Shown piece after piece: positions 34,001 through 44,454 of a stretch of DNA of 64,000 bases (the stretch's first letter is position 1; each line of letters starts with the position of its first letter). The position numbers and the translations under genes were made by a program. The notes below the pieces were generated by a model. That model did not search any database, was not told where the DNA came from, and worked only from the letters and a program-made list of their open reading frames with translations. The stretch is from Trichostrongylus colubriformis (lineage: Eukaryota; Nematoda; Chromadorea; Rhabditida; Trichostrongylidae): contig OZ022259.1 of assembly GCA_963978905.1 (NCBI GenBank), positions 26,510,068-26,574,067 on the forward strand, in the 5' to 3' direction.

Positions 34001-36777
34001 GTAATAGGGGATTGTACGATTTTTCCAGATGAAAATCACGAATCGGGTTCAAAGCAGTTGTCCACGAGGAATCCAATTGAAATGTAGTTCCCCAAAGTGA
34101 CGACGTTAGAGAGCTTAGGTTTGAAGAGGCTCCACCCAGGCTGTCAGGGAAGCAATGCGAGAAGCAAATCGTCATTGGGTGCGAAAATATGAACTGCGCT
34201 TTGGCATTTTACGGCTGTTAGTATGCTGTGCCGGGGATTCAGGCGAGTTGTTTTCCTCCTGGTTTTTTTTTCAAATTTTCTCTTCGTAATAAGGGATAAT
34301 TCGGTCCTTTGCACACTATATCTGGTCGAGCGATTCCAAGAAGAAAAAAAATTGTATAATTTCTGCGGATGATTCTTTTCAAAGCACACTCACTCACGCT
34401 CGGCAAAATGAGCGTTCGCAAGACTGTCATTGGTCAGAGACGTTGGAGGGCGTTTTTGCCACAACTCTAGTGTGCAAACGGACAGTCTGGCATCTCCCCT
34501 CCCCTCCCCTCCCCGCCTCTCCCCAATGCTCTACCAGAACTAAGGATCCACGGAGTATCCTCCTTCCATCGAGCGCGGAATACTCCCTTAAAGAAGTGGT
34601 GTGTTGTATGTCAGCCACGGCTTGGTTGTCATATCTGGTTCGCGATTGATGTTGACATCCGCTCCCTAATTGACACCAAAAATACCTCATCTTGGATTCT
34701 TGCCTTTTTTCTACATTCACCACCCCCACTCCCAAACCTTCAACACGACAACCATTTCAGACCAAAAATCTCTGAGCACACTGCCTTCAATGCTAGATGG
34801 ACATTCACAATGTGAATTCGGAAAGTGACTTATATCATGTAAAAGGCAGCTTTGAGCCACAAATTCTTCGATATTCAACGTGATCAGACCCGCACCTTAC
34901 TACATATCGAACCGCCACTGCACTGCTCCGTTCGTTGACACATAGAACCTATAGGCACGATATCCAAGCACTGGCCATCGACGTACACCTCTCCATTCAT
35001 GCACTCGCCTGACGAGCATGCAGCTGAAAGAGCACGCCTTCAAGACCGACAAAATTCAAGAAAATTCAAACGTACGGTGAGGTCTGCTGCTGCAGCATAC
35101 TCTTTGAGTGCAGTTGAACGAACTGGGACAATCACTCGAAGACTGACACTGAACGTGCTGGCTGGTAGGTGAGAGTAGTGGTGAAGACCACTGTCCACAT
35201 TCTGCAAGCATCACATTCTCAGCTACCGTAGTACGTTGCGAAAGCTGGTGAATATCAATAAAAATCTCCCTTGTGTGAGCCCAGACGAACAGTGTTCACT
35301 GCACTAATGTAAGCCACTGTAGAAACTGAGACCTTGGGAGAATATGCAAATTCACGCGTGTGCACCTCCATCGTCTTCGAGCAAGGGAGTGACCCACCGT
35401 ATATAAAGCTCTTTGAGTAACCTCGGTTAGATGATGTCAACATTCTTTGAAGATGGGTATCGAGAGGGAGGAAAGTAGGCAACCATCCTCGTTTCAGTCA
35501 GGAATAAGTGAGGAAGTTTCAAGCAAGGCGCCTTCAGCGACACATCAAAAGTGTTGTCGCTTTCATTGAAGGTGTTAAGTTATCTAACAGCCAGGAAAAG
35601 CGAAAAGACCAATCAAAGCATGATAAATACCCCTTACCATAGCTTTCGCACGAGACGTCACCTTATGCTGACGGCTTTTGATCGAATTTTGAATCAGTGA
35701 TATCACGCGAGATATGAAAATGCAATTGTTTCTCCACTGTTAGCATACCTCTGACCAATAGGATTCCTACGATATCCTATCTCACAGCAATATCGAAAGA
35801 TTTTTCTAACCATAAGTGGTCGTCACCGATTATCACGTCATCAGAAGGAGCTTTTCAGCGGCTTCAGCGGCTTAGGCCATTTTCATACTTTGCGTCACCA
35901 GCGTCGACGACGGCTCAAGGTACGCGCCGCCGACAACATAGCCACTGTTGCGGCGCCCTTTGTTTATGACGCTCTACCGAGCCATACCACAGTATGATGG
36001 TCGTGGCGAGAATCCGCGCGCGACTCATTATGGAGATTCGAATCATGGCTAGAAGTTAAGGCGAAATTTGGGTGGTCGCCGCAGAGTCGCGCAGGCTCAA
36101 GATACGACCATTATACTGCACTATAGTTCATTCGGCGTTATAAATACAGCGCGTCGCAATAGTGCTGACGTTGATGGCGGTGGGTATCTCGATTGCCGTC
36201 ATGACGCCGCCGCCGCTACGTATGAAAACGGCATTATGATCACAGCCCATTTCCCAACGCCTGGCAGGGCGTGGTCCACGGACTTGGGTGAGTGGCGAAA
36301 GTGAGAGTACGTGGCAAGAGTGAGAGTGTGTGGCGGGGTGAGAGAGTTCGATGAACATTCATCCAAGTCCGTAGGCCTCGCCCTGCCAGGCGCTCCGAAA
36401 TGGACTGTAGCTGCCAAATTGCAATAAGGCTGCAACCATACCAAATGCAGGCCGGACCGCCCGCTCGAAGAAGGACAACATCGTAGCAAAATGCGCCATA
36501 AAGGGGAGATATTTCATGCTCTTCTTCCGAGCAACACGCAGCAGTAACACACTGCAAAAAAAATCTCACGTGGTGCTTGTCCTGCACAGCAGATGTACCG
36601 CGAATGCTGTTGCGAGTACTGGCAAGTTGCGCCGAGACGTTGTTCCTGACAACTGCAGACATCCTGCGGTGAACAACTCAGGAGCTGACCATTATTTGAC
36701 TGCAATGGACTCAGTCCAGGAGGACACTGGGCGAAAACGGCTAAAAGAAGGTATCTCTCGATCCATCTCCTTTTCAT
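13042..36777 (-). CDS. Secreted cysteine-rich protein with EB modules and lustrin-type ends
   Basis: Probable secreted protein. The start ATG at 36777 opens a signal peptide (MKRRWIERYLLLAVFA). Exons in coding order: 36570-36777, 35076-35201, 34901-35023, 33755-33844, 30417-30535, 30281-30338, 30110-30225, 26066-26208 plus 25801-25825 (split by an element), 25114-25287, 19009-19081, 18256-18355, 18041-18194, 13852-13911, 13673-13790, 13228-13401, 13042-13175 with stop TGA. Most junctions have GT-AG sites and agreeing phases. Both ends carry C-x-C-P...CC lustrin-like repeats; between them lie about six EB modules of the type V-x-V-N-G-Q-C...C-x4-C-x-C...N-G-x-C. The join 34901/33755 needs a downstream donor, and the exon after 30110 is missing. 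Molecular role unknown. It could be a pseudogene, or may need exon skipping, because two modules are broken. Confidence 0.75.
14431..14989. mobile_element. TTAA-ended element 1
   Basis: Ends are TTAAAGGCATCATTAGGGG on the left and its near-perfect complement on the right, with TTAA at both borders. The interior shares GC-rich segments with 26687-27202 in opposite orientation. TTAA targets are typical of piggyBac and Kolobok elements; no transposase is seen. Confidence 0.75.
14990..16440. other. Intron sequence without a recognised gene
   Basis: Several 60-100 codon frames occur on both strands (for example 15068-15313 and 15627-15839 minus), overlapping each other without conserved motifs I can name. 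They may be remnants of a LINE. Confidence 0.35.
16440..17000. repeat. Dispersed repeat ending in a GACGGACGG-rich tract
   Basis: At least two imperfect tandem units share 'cttgtcccatgc' and 'gtttggggcacac' landmarks. The right end is a GACAGACGGACGG-type tract followed by TTTATACATAGTAGG, which resembles nematode retroelement tails. Related sequence lies at 20320-20740. Confidence 0.65.
17001..18040. other. Intron sequence, nothing recognised
   Basis: Holds a G-rich tract at about 17566-17582 and AT-rich stretches. No exon of the cysteine-rich gene fits here: the exon ending at 18041 is already in phase with that at 13911. Confidence 0.4.
18356..19008. other. Intron sequence, nothing recognised
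   Basis: Lies between two EB exons whose phases match (1 to 1). No repeat or coding signal stands out. Confidence 0.4.
19082..20020. other. Intron sequence, nothing recognised
   Basis: Start of the 6-kb intron between the exons at 25114 and 19081. Contains a G9 run at about 19972. Confidence 0.4.
20024..20286. mobile_element. Short foldback element
   Basis: The ends are inverted copies containing TTGGCTGGC and CACACTACTG motifs, with about 260 bp between them. A single related end occurs near 16365. Confidence 0.65.
20320..21125 (+). repeat. Dispersed repeat cluster with CACACA tail
   Basis: First part repeats the 16440-17000 family. From about 20740 three imperfect units share 'tatcaccccctatatcac', ending in a CA-rich tract and GCCGATTATATATAGTA. 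Related sequence lies at 21640-21860, 23020-23356 and 41590-42050, all on the plus strand. Confidence 0.65.
21271..21464. mobile_element. TTAA-ended element 2, nearly perfect palindrome
   Basis: About 75-bp arms meet at a short centre near 21367. Ends read TTGAAGGCA and TGCCTTTAA, the same terminus as the element at 14431. Confidence 0.8.
21640..23356 (+). repeat. Intron filled with dispersed repeats
   Basis: Two fragments (21640-21860, 23020-23356) belong to the 20740-21125 family. At about 22830-22990 lies a segment repeated at 38990-39150, 57560-57720 and, inverted, 55650-55790. Between them I see no gene. Confidence 0.55.
23397..23602. mobile_element. Foldback with GCGATCAGGCGATTAGG-like repeats
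   Basis: The outer 40 bases of both sides are inverted copies (around ATCGATCGAGC and GCCCGATCGAT). The left half contains a short repeated motif built on GGCGAT. Confidence 0.6.
23826..24571. mobile_element. Mariner-like element remnant
   Basis: Inverted ends contain GGGTGCCAAAAAA on the left and its complement on the right, each next to TA. The 0.75-kb interior has no recognisable catalytic motifs. Confidence 0.6.
24577..24610 (+). mobile_element. Tc1-type inverted-repeat end
   Basis: ACAGTAGCGCTCAAAAGTC resembles the Tc1 family terminus. I did not find its partner, so it is a fragment abutting the mariner remnant. Confidence 0.45.
25801..26208 (-). pseudogene. EB-module exon interrupted by an inverted-repeat element
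   Basis: Codons from 26208 (V-F-I-N-G-Q-C) run to 26066, then the 231-bp element intervenes, then the exon continues to a GTCAGT donor at 25795-25800. Ignoring the element and one copy of its 9-bp duplication leaves 168 bases, 56 codons, in phase with the next exon at 25287. Read through, the element keeps frame but meets a stop at 25915-25917. The bases before the exon are CAT rather than CAG, and an in-frame TAA lies just upstream, so the acceptor also seems lost. Confidence 0.7.
25817..26065. mobile_element. 231-bp MITE with 9-bp target-site duplication inside an exon
   Basis: The element (25826-26056) has about 30-bp terminal inverted repeats beginning GGGTCTGTACCC with two mismatches. 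It is flanked by identical AGGTAACTG at 25817-25825 and 26057-26065. A 9-bp duplication fits Mutator-like non-autonomous elements, though no transposase is present to confirm this. Confidence 0.85.
26223..26690. mobile_element. TTAA-ended element 3, beside the broken EB exon
   Basis: Inverted ends of about 45 bp begin TTAAAGGCACACCACGCGAT. It inserted about 15 bp upstream (in gene direction) of the exon at 26208 and shares its right-hand TTAA with the next element. Confidence 0.8.
26687..27202. mobile_element. TTAA-ended element 4
   Basis: Ends TTAAAGGCAGTGTT and AACACTGCCTTTAA, with a GC-rich interior homologous to 14431-14989. It adjoins element 3 through one TTAA, so one of them used the other's border as target. 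Confidence 0.8.
27203..28200. other. Intron sequence, no recognised exon
   Basis: The EB half-exon expected between 30110 and 26208 (entering in phase 2, leaving in phase 0) was looked for here and not found. Confidence 0.4.
28205..29880 (+). repeat. Long dispersed repeat, copy A
   Basis: Colinear with 47140-48560, including 'gcggcatctatcc', 'gatgaatactc' and a terminal segment with 'agaaaccacag' and G-rich runs. Inverted copies lie at 31020-32100 and 38380-40360. No long reading frame, so probably non-autonomous. It includes three near-copies of AACCACGTACACGGTT around 28465-28540. Confidence 0.7.
31020..32100 (-). repeat. Long dispersed repeat, inverted copy B
   Basis: Reverse complement of parts of 28205-29880, from the G-rich terminal segment (31080-31160) to the internal part (31610-32100). 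Confidence 0.65.
32270..32800 (+). repeat. Dispersed repeat E, copy 1
   Basis: Matches 50270-50760 in inverted orientation, including 'gccttggcatggtgccaa' and 'ggaatggccactccactc'. Confidence 0.7.
32783..33106. mobile_element. Foldback element with GC-rich arms
   Basis: Arms around CTAGTCCGCCGCGTGCGATC are nearly perfect inverted copies. Inside each arm GTGGCGCCATCGTG is itself repeated twice. Confidence 0.75.
33571..33608. repeat. Perfect 17-bp hairpin with AAAA loop
   Basis: AATCGCGCGAAAACGCG is followed by AAAA and its exact complement. It lies in an intron of the cysteine-rich gene. Confidence 0.9.
34496..34524 (-). other. G-quadruplex motif
   Basis: Five C4 runs on the plus strand, mostly separated by single bases, give G4 runs on the minus strand, which is the transcribed-RNA sense of the host gene. 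Confidence 0.7.
34775..34825 (-). pseudogene. Dead duplicate of an EB half-exon
   Basis: Minus-strand codons reading S-H-C-E-C-P-S-S-I-E-G match the start of the exon at 33755-33844 (S-S-R-C-E-C-P-Y-G), and the intron sequence upstream of both is also alike. The acceptor TTTCAG of the intact copy is TTTCCG here, and homology ends before the second cysteine pair, so no donor is recognisable. It is read as a duplicated exon that decayed. Confidence 0.6.
35202..36246. other. Second intron of the cysteine-rich gene
   Basis: Phase 1 on both sides (exons at 36570 and 35201). No other feature recognised before the foldback at 36247. Confidence 0.45.
36247..36403. mobile_element. Foldback F, copy 1
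   Basis: Inverted ends contain CTGGCAGGGCG and its complement; the centre carries GTGGCGGGGTGAGAGAG. A shorter relative lies at 40492-40602. Confidence 0.75.
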
Positions 36778-38380
36778 TACGGGAACCCTATTTGAGTTTA
36801 TTATTTGTTTTGTAGGTGGATATATACTAGAACTGGTGACCTTTTTTTACATTGCTCATGAAAGCAGCCGCATGTGCGGCCAAAATAATTTTACGGTAAT
36901 GCTAAGAGCGTCGTGGATTGATCTTTAACGTAAACATATCCATCCAGGCATGTATCGGACAGGGTTAATTGGATAGCAGGTCAATTATCTTGTGAAACCG
37001 TGTTTGGTGGCCTGATCTAATGGTAAGGATGAATCGAAATTCAATGATAATTTATGTTGCCAGTAAATTTATGAAAGAACTATAAAAACATTTTCCAAAA
37101 CGAGCGTGTTAGTGAGTAAAGAGCAGACTTAGTGGGGAGGGGGGGGGGGGTGAGCGCAGCAGCAGTGATAGCATCATGGCTATACATGACTGACATCTGA
37201 ATAACCAGTTTCCAGTCATGTATAGCAAATACACTGTTGCCCACTTCAGGGTTTTACATTGCAACTCATTCATCGATTTGTTTTCTTTCCGTCCGAGACA
37301 CTTTTGTTTCGAGTACCTACTTTCCGCTCAAATTTGCTACTACTAGATAAGGCTAGTAAGCAGTTCAACACAGTTTCGCAAGGTATCAAGATATCTAATT
37401 CTGATTCATCTGTTGAAATCAAGAAAAGCTAGAGTTCTCTGAGTTAGGAATAGTAACTGGATGGATGTGACATGTGTAACTACGCATCGGGTATATCAGT
37501 TGATGGGTATGATGGTAATACTCAATCAGCCGTATATTACGAGAACATTAGACTTCGAGACCGCAGAAAACAAACGGAATTCGTACGATAAATTACCACT
37601 TATTTGATCAGGAGTAGCTTGGGATAAATTTCTTGAAAAAGTTTCCACGAGTGATCTCAATAGAAACTCTCCAACAAAGCCCACCTGCAAAAGTAGTGAT
37701 CAAGATTAGAAAATTCATGATGAATGGCAACGAATTCATGGAGAACATCCGTTTTATGGATGTGTTGACCGGAATGTTGATTCAGCTGCTCAGACGGGAA
37801 AGCCACGAAAAAAAACTTGGCAAATTTATACGAGACAAAGGCATACAGCAAACACTGAACATCGACAAAAACCGCTAAAAAAAGCTGCAGAGTTCGAATG
37901 ACACCGCGCCAAGAATTTGTGGGAAACCACGCGATGAGCAGATCTGTACTCGGCGAACTGGAAACGAATCATAGGCAAAAGGTCAGATGACATGGGAGCT
38001 AGCAAAAACATATGTTTCCTGAAATGGAAGTTATCACAATGAGCGGGGAGAGCAACCTATGGATGTGTTCTAACGGTAAGACCTATCTATCACTCTCGTG
38101 TCAAGCACATTAAAGCGTCCATAACTGGTTGGGCCGCCTGGGGTGGGTAACAGGTAAGATATGTGCTCTGAAAACAATTTTAGTTCGGAGAGGCGATGTG
38201 TGACGATTTCGCATTGAGAAAGCCTGGTCTTATCACAACTGCACAGCACTGCGAGTCCTGCTGTTACGCATCAGCCGGGGGAGTTGCCGTGGGGACAGCG
38301 TTCGCGGTCGGGTGAATCAGCCTATAGCTCATCTACATTTATTATACCTCACCGGCTGTGATGCACAAGGGCGCGAACGG
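36778..38380. other. Intergenic sequence upstream of the cysteine-rich gene
   Basis: No promoter element recognised. Contains an 18-base G-rich run at about 37136-37152 and a hairpin at 37179-37226. An 81-codon plus-strand frame (37633-37878) is unrecognised. Confidence 0.4.
37179..37226. repeat. Hairpin with 14-bp perfect arms
   Basis: GCTATACATGACTG at 37179-37192 is repeated in exact complement at 37213-37226 around a 20-base loop. Confidence 0.8.
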
Positions 38381-40360
38381 AAAGAAGTGAGAAGGGGCAC
38401 TTCGAGCCAGGGTCAAGCGTCCAGTTGAGGAAAATTTTCGGAAAATACGACCCCCCCCCCCAAAAAAGGGGACCCAATACGACGCCCCTTTTTTCAGGTT
38501 CCACTTCTTCTGTGGTTCCTACCAAGGTGCGATCCATCACGGGAATTAAGAGCCTAAAAGACACTGAGGCCAAACCAAACTCCTGACAAGAGAGAGAGAA
38601 ATAAGAACCCAACAAAACTCAGTGTCATGTTCCAAAGCAAAATCAACAGGAATAGTGAGGTACACAGAAAAGGAATATAAGACACACTGTTCATGGCGAA
38701 ACTTTGAGTATGTTTCCCAGGCATAAAAGAGTATTATGAAAAGGAAAATACCAATGCATTCAAAGTTATGGATCAGACAGTATATTTGCGAAAAGTGCTT
38801 GCCATTTAATCATGCCTGATGCCGAGAGGACCGTCAAAATGAGTTGATATCAACGTAGAAGGGTTTTCTGTAGTCAGCAGAAAAAGTTCAACCAATTGCA
38901 AAACTGGATTTCTTCTGAACCATAGTTTTCAGCCTATTGAGCGAAACACTTACCTCTCCGCCAAGCGACTGCTGACAACCCATTGGCTTGTGATGTATTT
39001 GAGCCGACTTTCGTCGAAAGCGGCCTCTCAAAAACACTTTTCACACAATCGTTCTGCGAATTTGGAATACAGATTCGCGATCAGCGTCCGAAAATGCATC
39101 GGACCATATGTGTCCCATTCCGAATGGCCCCTTCGACCTCGAGTCCTTCCCTTGTGAATTTTGACGCATTTGAATACTTCAAACTTTACCTAGAGCCCAT
39201 CTTTCAAACATCTGTAAACTGTTTTCCTAATTACTCCCTCAGACCTATCTATTGGCCACTTGCTTGCTCCAGTGGTTGCTCAGTTCTCGATATGGGTTTC
39301 TAGATGAGAATTAGATGAGGAAAATTTCGAAGTCTTTCACGGAAATGGCCATAACTTCCTTCAAACTTAACCCTATGAATGCGATTCGTTGAAGCGGGGT
39401 CTGCGAGGTTGCCGCTTTCGAATGACTACCTGAGCCATGCCATATCTTCAAACGAAGGAAGTTATTTTGAGGGAAGCTAGATGAGGATTAGATGAGGAAA
39501 ATTTTGGAAAATTGAAGTGTTCCACTTTAATTGGTCCACACTTCCTTCAAACTTAACCATATGAGTGCTTTTTTCCGTGCACGGGGTCTGCGAGATTGCC
39601 GCTTTCGAAAGATTGCTTGACCTATGCCATATCTCCACAACTAAGGAAAAAAATTTAGGAAAGCTAAATTAAAAAAAATTTTCCGTGAATTTGCGATATC
39701 TTCCCAAGTTTCTTCCGAAAAATTGATTCACTGTTACTGAAATTTCTCTAGTATGCATCCTTCGCTCTCGAAGACCTAGTGGGAGGGCGAGAAGCGTCGG
39801 TCAGCTTCTCTGTGGGATGCGCCATGCATGAGGATTTCATCCACATTCTCAATGAATACAAACGTTTTTCCGGTTCGCATAATGGCCGCTAACACCAGAT
39901 TACGTACTTGCAAACGTAGTAAGATTTGAAAGGAGTATATATCACCTAATTTTTTGTTTTCATCCCATTGTTTCTGGAGTGTCCATCCACGGTGGTACCA
40001 GTTGATAGATATCATTTCCACGGATAATCGGTGAATTTCGGAGGTGCCTCTGTACGTGGTTTCGGTATCAGGAGACCAGAGAAAGGATTACTGGCATAGA
40101 CCGGTTTCGTTGAGGATCGCGCCATGCATGAGGTTTCCATGATGATTAACTTAAATTAATTTCGATTCGCACCCAGTTAGTCAGTTTTATCATTTCTCCC
40201 CTAATACTTTAGATTCTCCCCTAATACTTTAGACGGTTCAGCCTGAGAAATTCTGTTGATCACTGCCTACCTCAACGTTTACGACCTCCCTCCCCCCTCC
40301 TAGCGGACCAAATACGACCCCCCTCGTTGAGGATACCTCAACGGAGGCTTGACCCTGCTT
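38380..40360 (-). repeat. Long dispersed repeat, inverted copy C, with inserts
   Basis: Parts match copy A in reverse complement (38390-38640, 39300-39600, 39720-40050, 40230-40360). At 38990-39150 lies the segment also found at 22830, 57560 and 55650. A 20-bp direct duplication of ATTCTCCCCTAATACTTTAG occurs near 40192-40234. Confidence 0.6.
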
Positions 40361-40491
40361 CGAGCACCCCTACACTTTGTATAGTACAATTATTCCATAT
40401 TCTGCCAAATTTACCCCTTTCGGTGTTCGAAGGGACTACCTTATTCGTCGCCTGAAATATGACTGTGACGGTAAACGCCTTCCTACAGTCC

Positions 40492-40602
40492 AGTTCCCGA
40501 GGGCTGGCAGGGCGTGGCCTACAGAGTTGGGTGGGAATGTGTGGCGGGGTGAGAGAGATTACGAGTCCGTAGGCCTCGCCCTGCCAGCCGTCGGGAAATG
40601 CA
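40492..40602. mobile_element. Foldback F, copy 2
   Basis: Same GGCTGGCAGGGCGTGG ends and same central motif as 36247-36403, with part of the centre deleted. Confidence 0.75.
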
Positions 40603-41589
40603 TTGTACTTGCGATAGCACCCAAAAATGCTGGTTCACTTTCACTAGGATTACCGTTTGAAGACAGAGCCTAATTGCCGCTGACTCTTGCCGTTTCTGCA
40701 CATCATGTCACTCCAGCAGTCAACTACCTCAATTTAGAATTTCGGTACTCTCCATTCGGATAAAGATTTCTCGTTGCAGGCTGTTGCATTGAAATCAGTT
40801 AGGTATCTCCCGATGATAAATCTGCTAACAGCAGTCAAATACACGTTCTGAAGAACCATGTTAATGAAGAGTCAGGTCTCAACTAGAGACATCTTCGGGA
40901 ACCATATGTTGATCTGTGTGCGAACATTCTTTTCGTCGAGACCACTGCTACTATAGGGAAAGTGTGATTACCTGCAACATTACTATCCATTCATGCTGCC
41001 AAAAGAAGGATGATTATCATTGATAAATGCCCGCAAGTTCTACTTCACAAAAATCACAGTATCAGATGTGAAAGAGTGCACATGAGCGACTAACGTACCT
41101 CACTAGCAGGATCTCCTTCATATATAAATACACCATCCATTTTCTATATTTTTATTTTATCACCTGTTTCACATTGCGGTTCTGTTTAATCGCGTAATCT
41201 TTGTTTCGTGTTACAGCTTTACAAACAATATTGAAAGAAAAAGGGCATGCGCATAACAATGACAATCAAACCAGAGAAAATGCATTCATCAGCTCATTTT
41301 CTGCCGGGGTCAAGTGATGAGAAATTCTCATGTGCGGGATGTATTTTGGTTAGGTGATTTTAAGGCCGATAAGGTGATTTCCCGATCACTTGGCCGTCTC
41401 AGGATCAGCTCGGGGACTGAGCAAAACGTTTCTCAGCTTCGTTTACTCTTGCATTTTTCAAAAGTTCCCAAGAATTGAGTGGATACGCAGCTTTATGAGA
41501 AAAATTTCAATATATATCTAAATGAAGGATCTACGATTATGCAATTGTGCAAATAGTTGATCGCTGAATCGCAGCTGTAGTAGTCGTAT
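40603..41589. other. Intergenic, nothing recognised
   Basis: AT-rich sequence with stop codons in all frames; no repeat matched by eye. Confidence 0.4.
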
Positions 41590-42050
41590 AAGCGATACAT
41601 GGGATTCCATCGTATCTCTCACTATCGCCTCTTATCGGATCTCATCAATAGCTATCCGATTTATCATGTCTCCGTCCCACTCCAGGTAACACCTGTCAAA
41701 GCCAACGTCCGCGGGTCAACGAAAAGCACAACCAATTAGATAACCTCTACCTCCCCGCGATCCCATTACCCTTTATAACTTGCTGCCAGTTCCACTCGCC
41801 TACCGTTATGTCTCCTTTCACCTCCTTATTGATGACACCTATAAGTAGACGAAACTTGCTTTCCGACCCTAATTATCGGCCCTTATCAGCCGTTAGCAGT
41901 TCTAACCACCTATTGCTAATAACCGGTTCCATCCCCTGTATTATTTTCGAAAATTAGGAAACTCATTGCTGCAAGGGCAAATATGAGTTTTCAAACAAAG
42001 AGACTCAGGTACGCAAACAGACATACTTACTGGATTTTACAATATGTGGT
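41590..42050 (+). repeat. Dispersed repeat related to 20740-21125
   Basis: Shares 'cttatc.gcc.ttatcag' segments and the tail with AGACATACTTAC near 42020. Confidence 0.55.
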
Positions 42051-43140
42051 GAAATGAGGCGCTACTTTGTGCCTCAGGGAATGTTATTGTGAGTCCAATA
42101 ATGTGATTTTTTTTCATACTCACAGAGAGTCATGCCGATGCACGCGTTCACCTTTAAGTAAAGCGAGTAGGATCGAGCCTAGAGCCAAAAATCTTCTGCT
42201 TGGATATCACGAATTCTTTGTGCGACAAACACGTTCATTACGAAATTGCCTCCCAATATTCTACTTCTTCATTGCATAATATGACTCTCACCATAGAAAT
42301 TATGCCAATCCTTTCCTCTCATACATCTTTTTCGACGATATAAGCACATACATCCTAGCCGTCGGTTCGTGGTGGTGTAAGAGATTCACTACGTCAGGGC
42401 GAGTGGATGCTTCCCCTATGATTCACCGAGGTTTCTGCAGATACTTGTTATAAACTATGGGTCTAACCAGGGAAGGGTTTTAACCACACATAGAAATTTG
42501 AAATGGGACCTAGTGGATCGATAAGATCTCGAATACCGAATACAACATGGAAACCAAGTTTACAAAGTACCGCTCCGAAGCGAGATAGGAGGAGTCAAAA
42601 TTTGCTCGCACTAACTCATCGGCAGGGTACCTTGCAGGAGGGCACGCATCAACGAGATCAACTGTGTGTGTAACAATGGTTGTCGTGGTTCAGTTGTAGC
42701 GCTCATGCGTTGGAAGTGGTAAACAGTAGGTTTGCCCCTCGATTGGACCGTTTGACGAGTATAGAAAGCGAAGTTCTCGATGACTGAGTCATCGCAGGCA
42801 GAATTGACCCCTACCAAATCGCCTCGGAACAGCATTTTGCAATTTGGTTCACATACTTGTAAACAGCACTCAAGCCTTATCGATTGACCCAGATCTTATT
42901 TCAAGCTTCCATTTGAAGTTGGACTTCGACTACCACGAGAAGAGGTGGCTTGTTGCCTCTCTAGTGTGAAACTCCGGCAGGTGGAGCAAGTATTTCACAT
43001 TTCTACCAAAAGTCTGGTGACCGTTTAAGCGTCATGAGCCTACTTCGACTAAAATCACTGAACGGTCTCGCTACATTGTCATGGTAGTAATGGGCCGCTC
43101 TCAATGTGAGATTAATGACAGCATACCAGTTAACACACAC
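42051..43140. other. Intergenic, nothing recognised
   Basis: Frames at 42067-42279 plus and 42611-42835 minus lack family motifs and splice context. Confidence 0.4.
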
Positions 43141-43158
43141 TGAATTGAGTTGTGTTCG

Positions 43159-43205
43159 GTGTGCGACGCGACGGTGCGCATAGCTCGCACAACCGCGTCG
43201 CACAC
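43159..43205. repeat. GC-rich hairpin with 12-bp arms
   Basis: GTGTGCGACGCG at 43159-43170 is complemented exactly at 43194-43205. Confidence 0.75.
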
Positions 43206-43519
43206 AGAACGCCGCAAAGAGATTTTCTGTCCTAATGACATACATCCCCCGACATCTTCTGACGCAGAAGATGCGTCAAATGGGTGGGGTCGCGGTGTCA
43301 GTTACGGCCCAAGCACCCCAATAACAACGGAGTGTGGGTAGACTGACAAATGTGCAGAAGGAAGACCTACCGGACGCATAAGCGCGCACGTCGCGGTCCC
43401 CATCATGGGGCGCGATGACATGCTTATAAGATCTAGGTCTCCTTATCTCATCGGGCAAGGTTCTTCGTGAGCAGTACATGAGATCTTCGCCCACTATGGT
43501 GTAAAAAGGCCGCAGAAGC

Positions 43520-43830
43520 GGCGAACCAATAGTCGCGCGCGCTCCGGGCGCATTGCAAAGGAAGGAAGCTCGACGTGAGTGCTAGTATGGGGTTTCGCCG
43601 AATATCGTTGTCGAGCCTGTATATCGGAGCAAAAAAAGAGACTCTTGGCTCGGAGAAGGCCAAGATTCGTATGCGCTTCGCGCGCATTGCAAGGGACGGA
43701 GCCTAGATTCCCGTGCGCTTCGCGTGCAAGGGAAGCAAGCCCCCGCGTGAAGGCTAGTATGGGGTTTCGCCGTGGGGTTATATCCTTGTTGAGGTTGTAA
43801 CATCGGTGCAAAAAAAGCGACTCTTAACTA
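43520..43830. repeat. Two-copy tandem repeat, unit about 185 bp
   Basis: Both copies contain GCTAGTATGGGGTTTCGCCG, a GCAAAAAAAG-GACTCTT segment and GCGC-rich CATTGCAAGGGA stretches. Frames here on both strands reflect this repeat. Confidence 0.65.
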
Positions 43831-44331
43831 CTATGATAGCGTGCACCGAAAATAGAAGAGCTCATTTGACAACAACCCCAGCCGCAAAAAATCCGCAATT
43901 TAGAACCCCAATCGCGATAACAATGGCGGATCCTCGTCTACTTCACCGCTGCCCTGCTCCTCCATTTTGTCGAACTGACAAATGCGATCAACGTTGGGTT
44001 CCCCACCAATCAAGCGTAGTCCACACGCTCTCTCTTACGCAAAGTACGCAGAAGGAGCGACAAAACGGTAAAAAGTCTGTGCCCAATAACGACGAACCGC
44101 GACGCGGACTCACGCGTCGCGGTGAGTCATCCTCTGCACGTTTGTCCACTTAGGCAGCGCCCATAGTTTTGATATATGCGGAAAAACATTAGTATCCTCG
44201 CCAGCACGGCGATGATCTTTCCACCCATGCGTCTGGCGGGGACGTGGCTTATGTCGTACTGGAGATAGCGAGGTTGAGGGAGTATCACTCTACTCTTTTC
44301 GTGCACAGAACACTGTGACAATAATCTCTTT

Positions 44332-44454
44332 CCTTCTCTTGTTCTGTTATACCACTAAAACCCCCAACAATTGGATAGGTATCGATTGGGAGCCCTTCTC
44401 TTATTCTGTTATACCACTAAAACCCCCAGCAATTGGATAGGTATCGATTGGGAG
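44332..44454. repeat. 62-bp tandem duplication
   Basis: Two almost identical copies containing CCACTAAAACCCCC and GGTATCGATTGGGAG follow each other directly. Confidence 0.85.

Noticed and set aside
43494..43811. 105-codon minus-strand frame rich in A and R
   Set aside because: Product of a GC-rich tandem repeat that is open in several frames.
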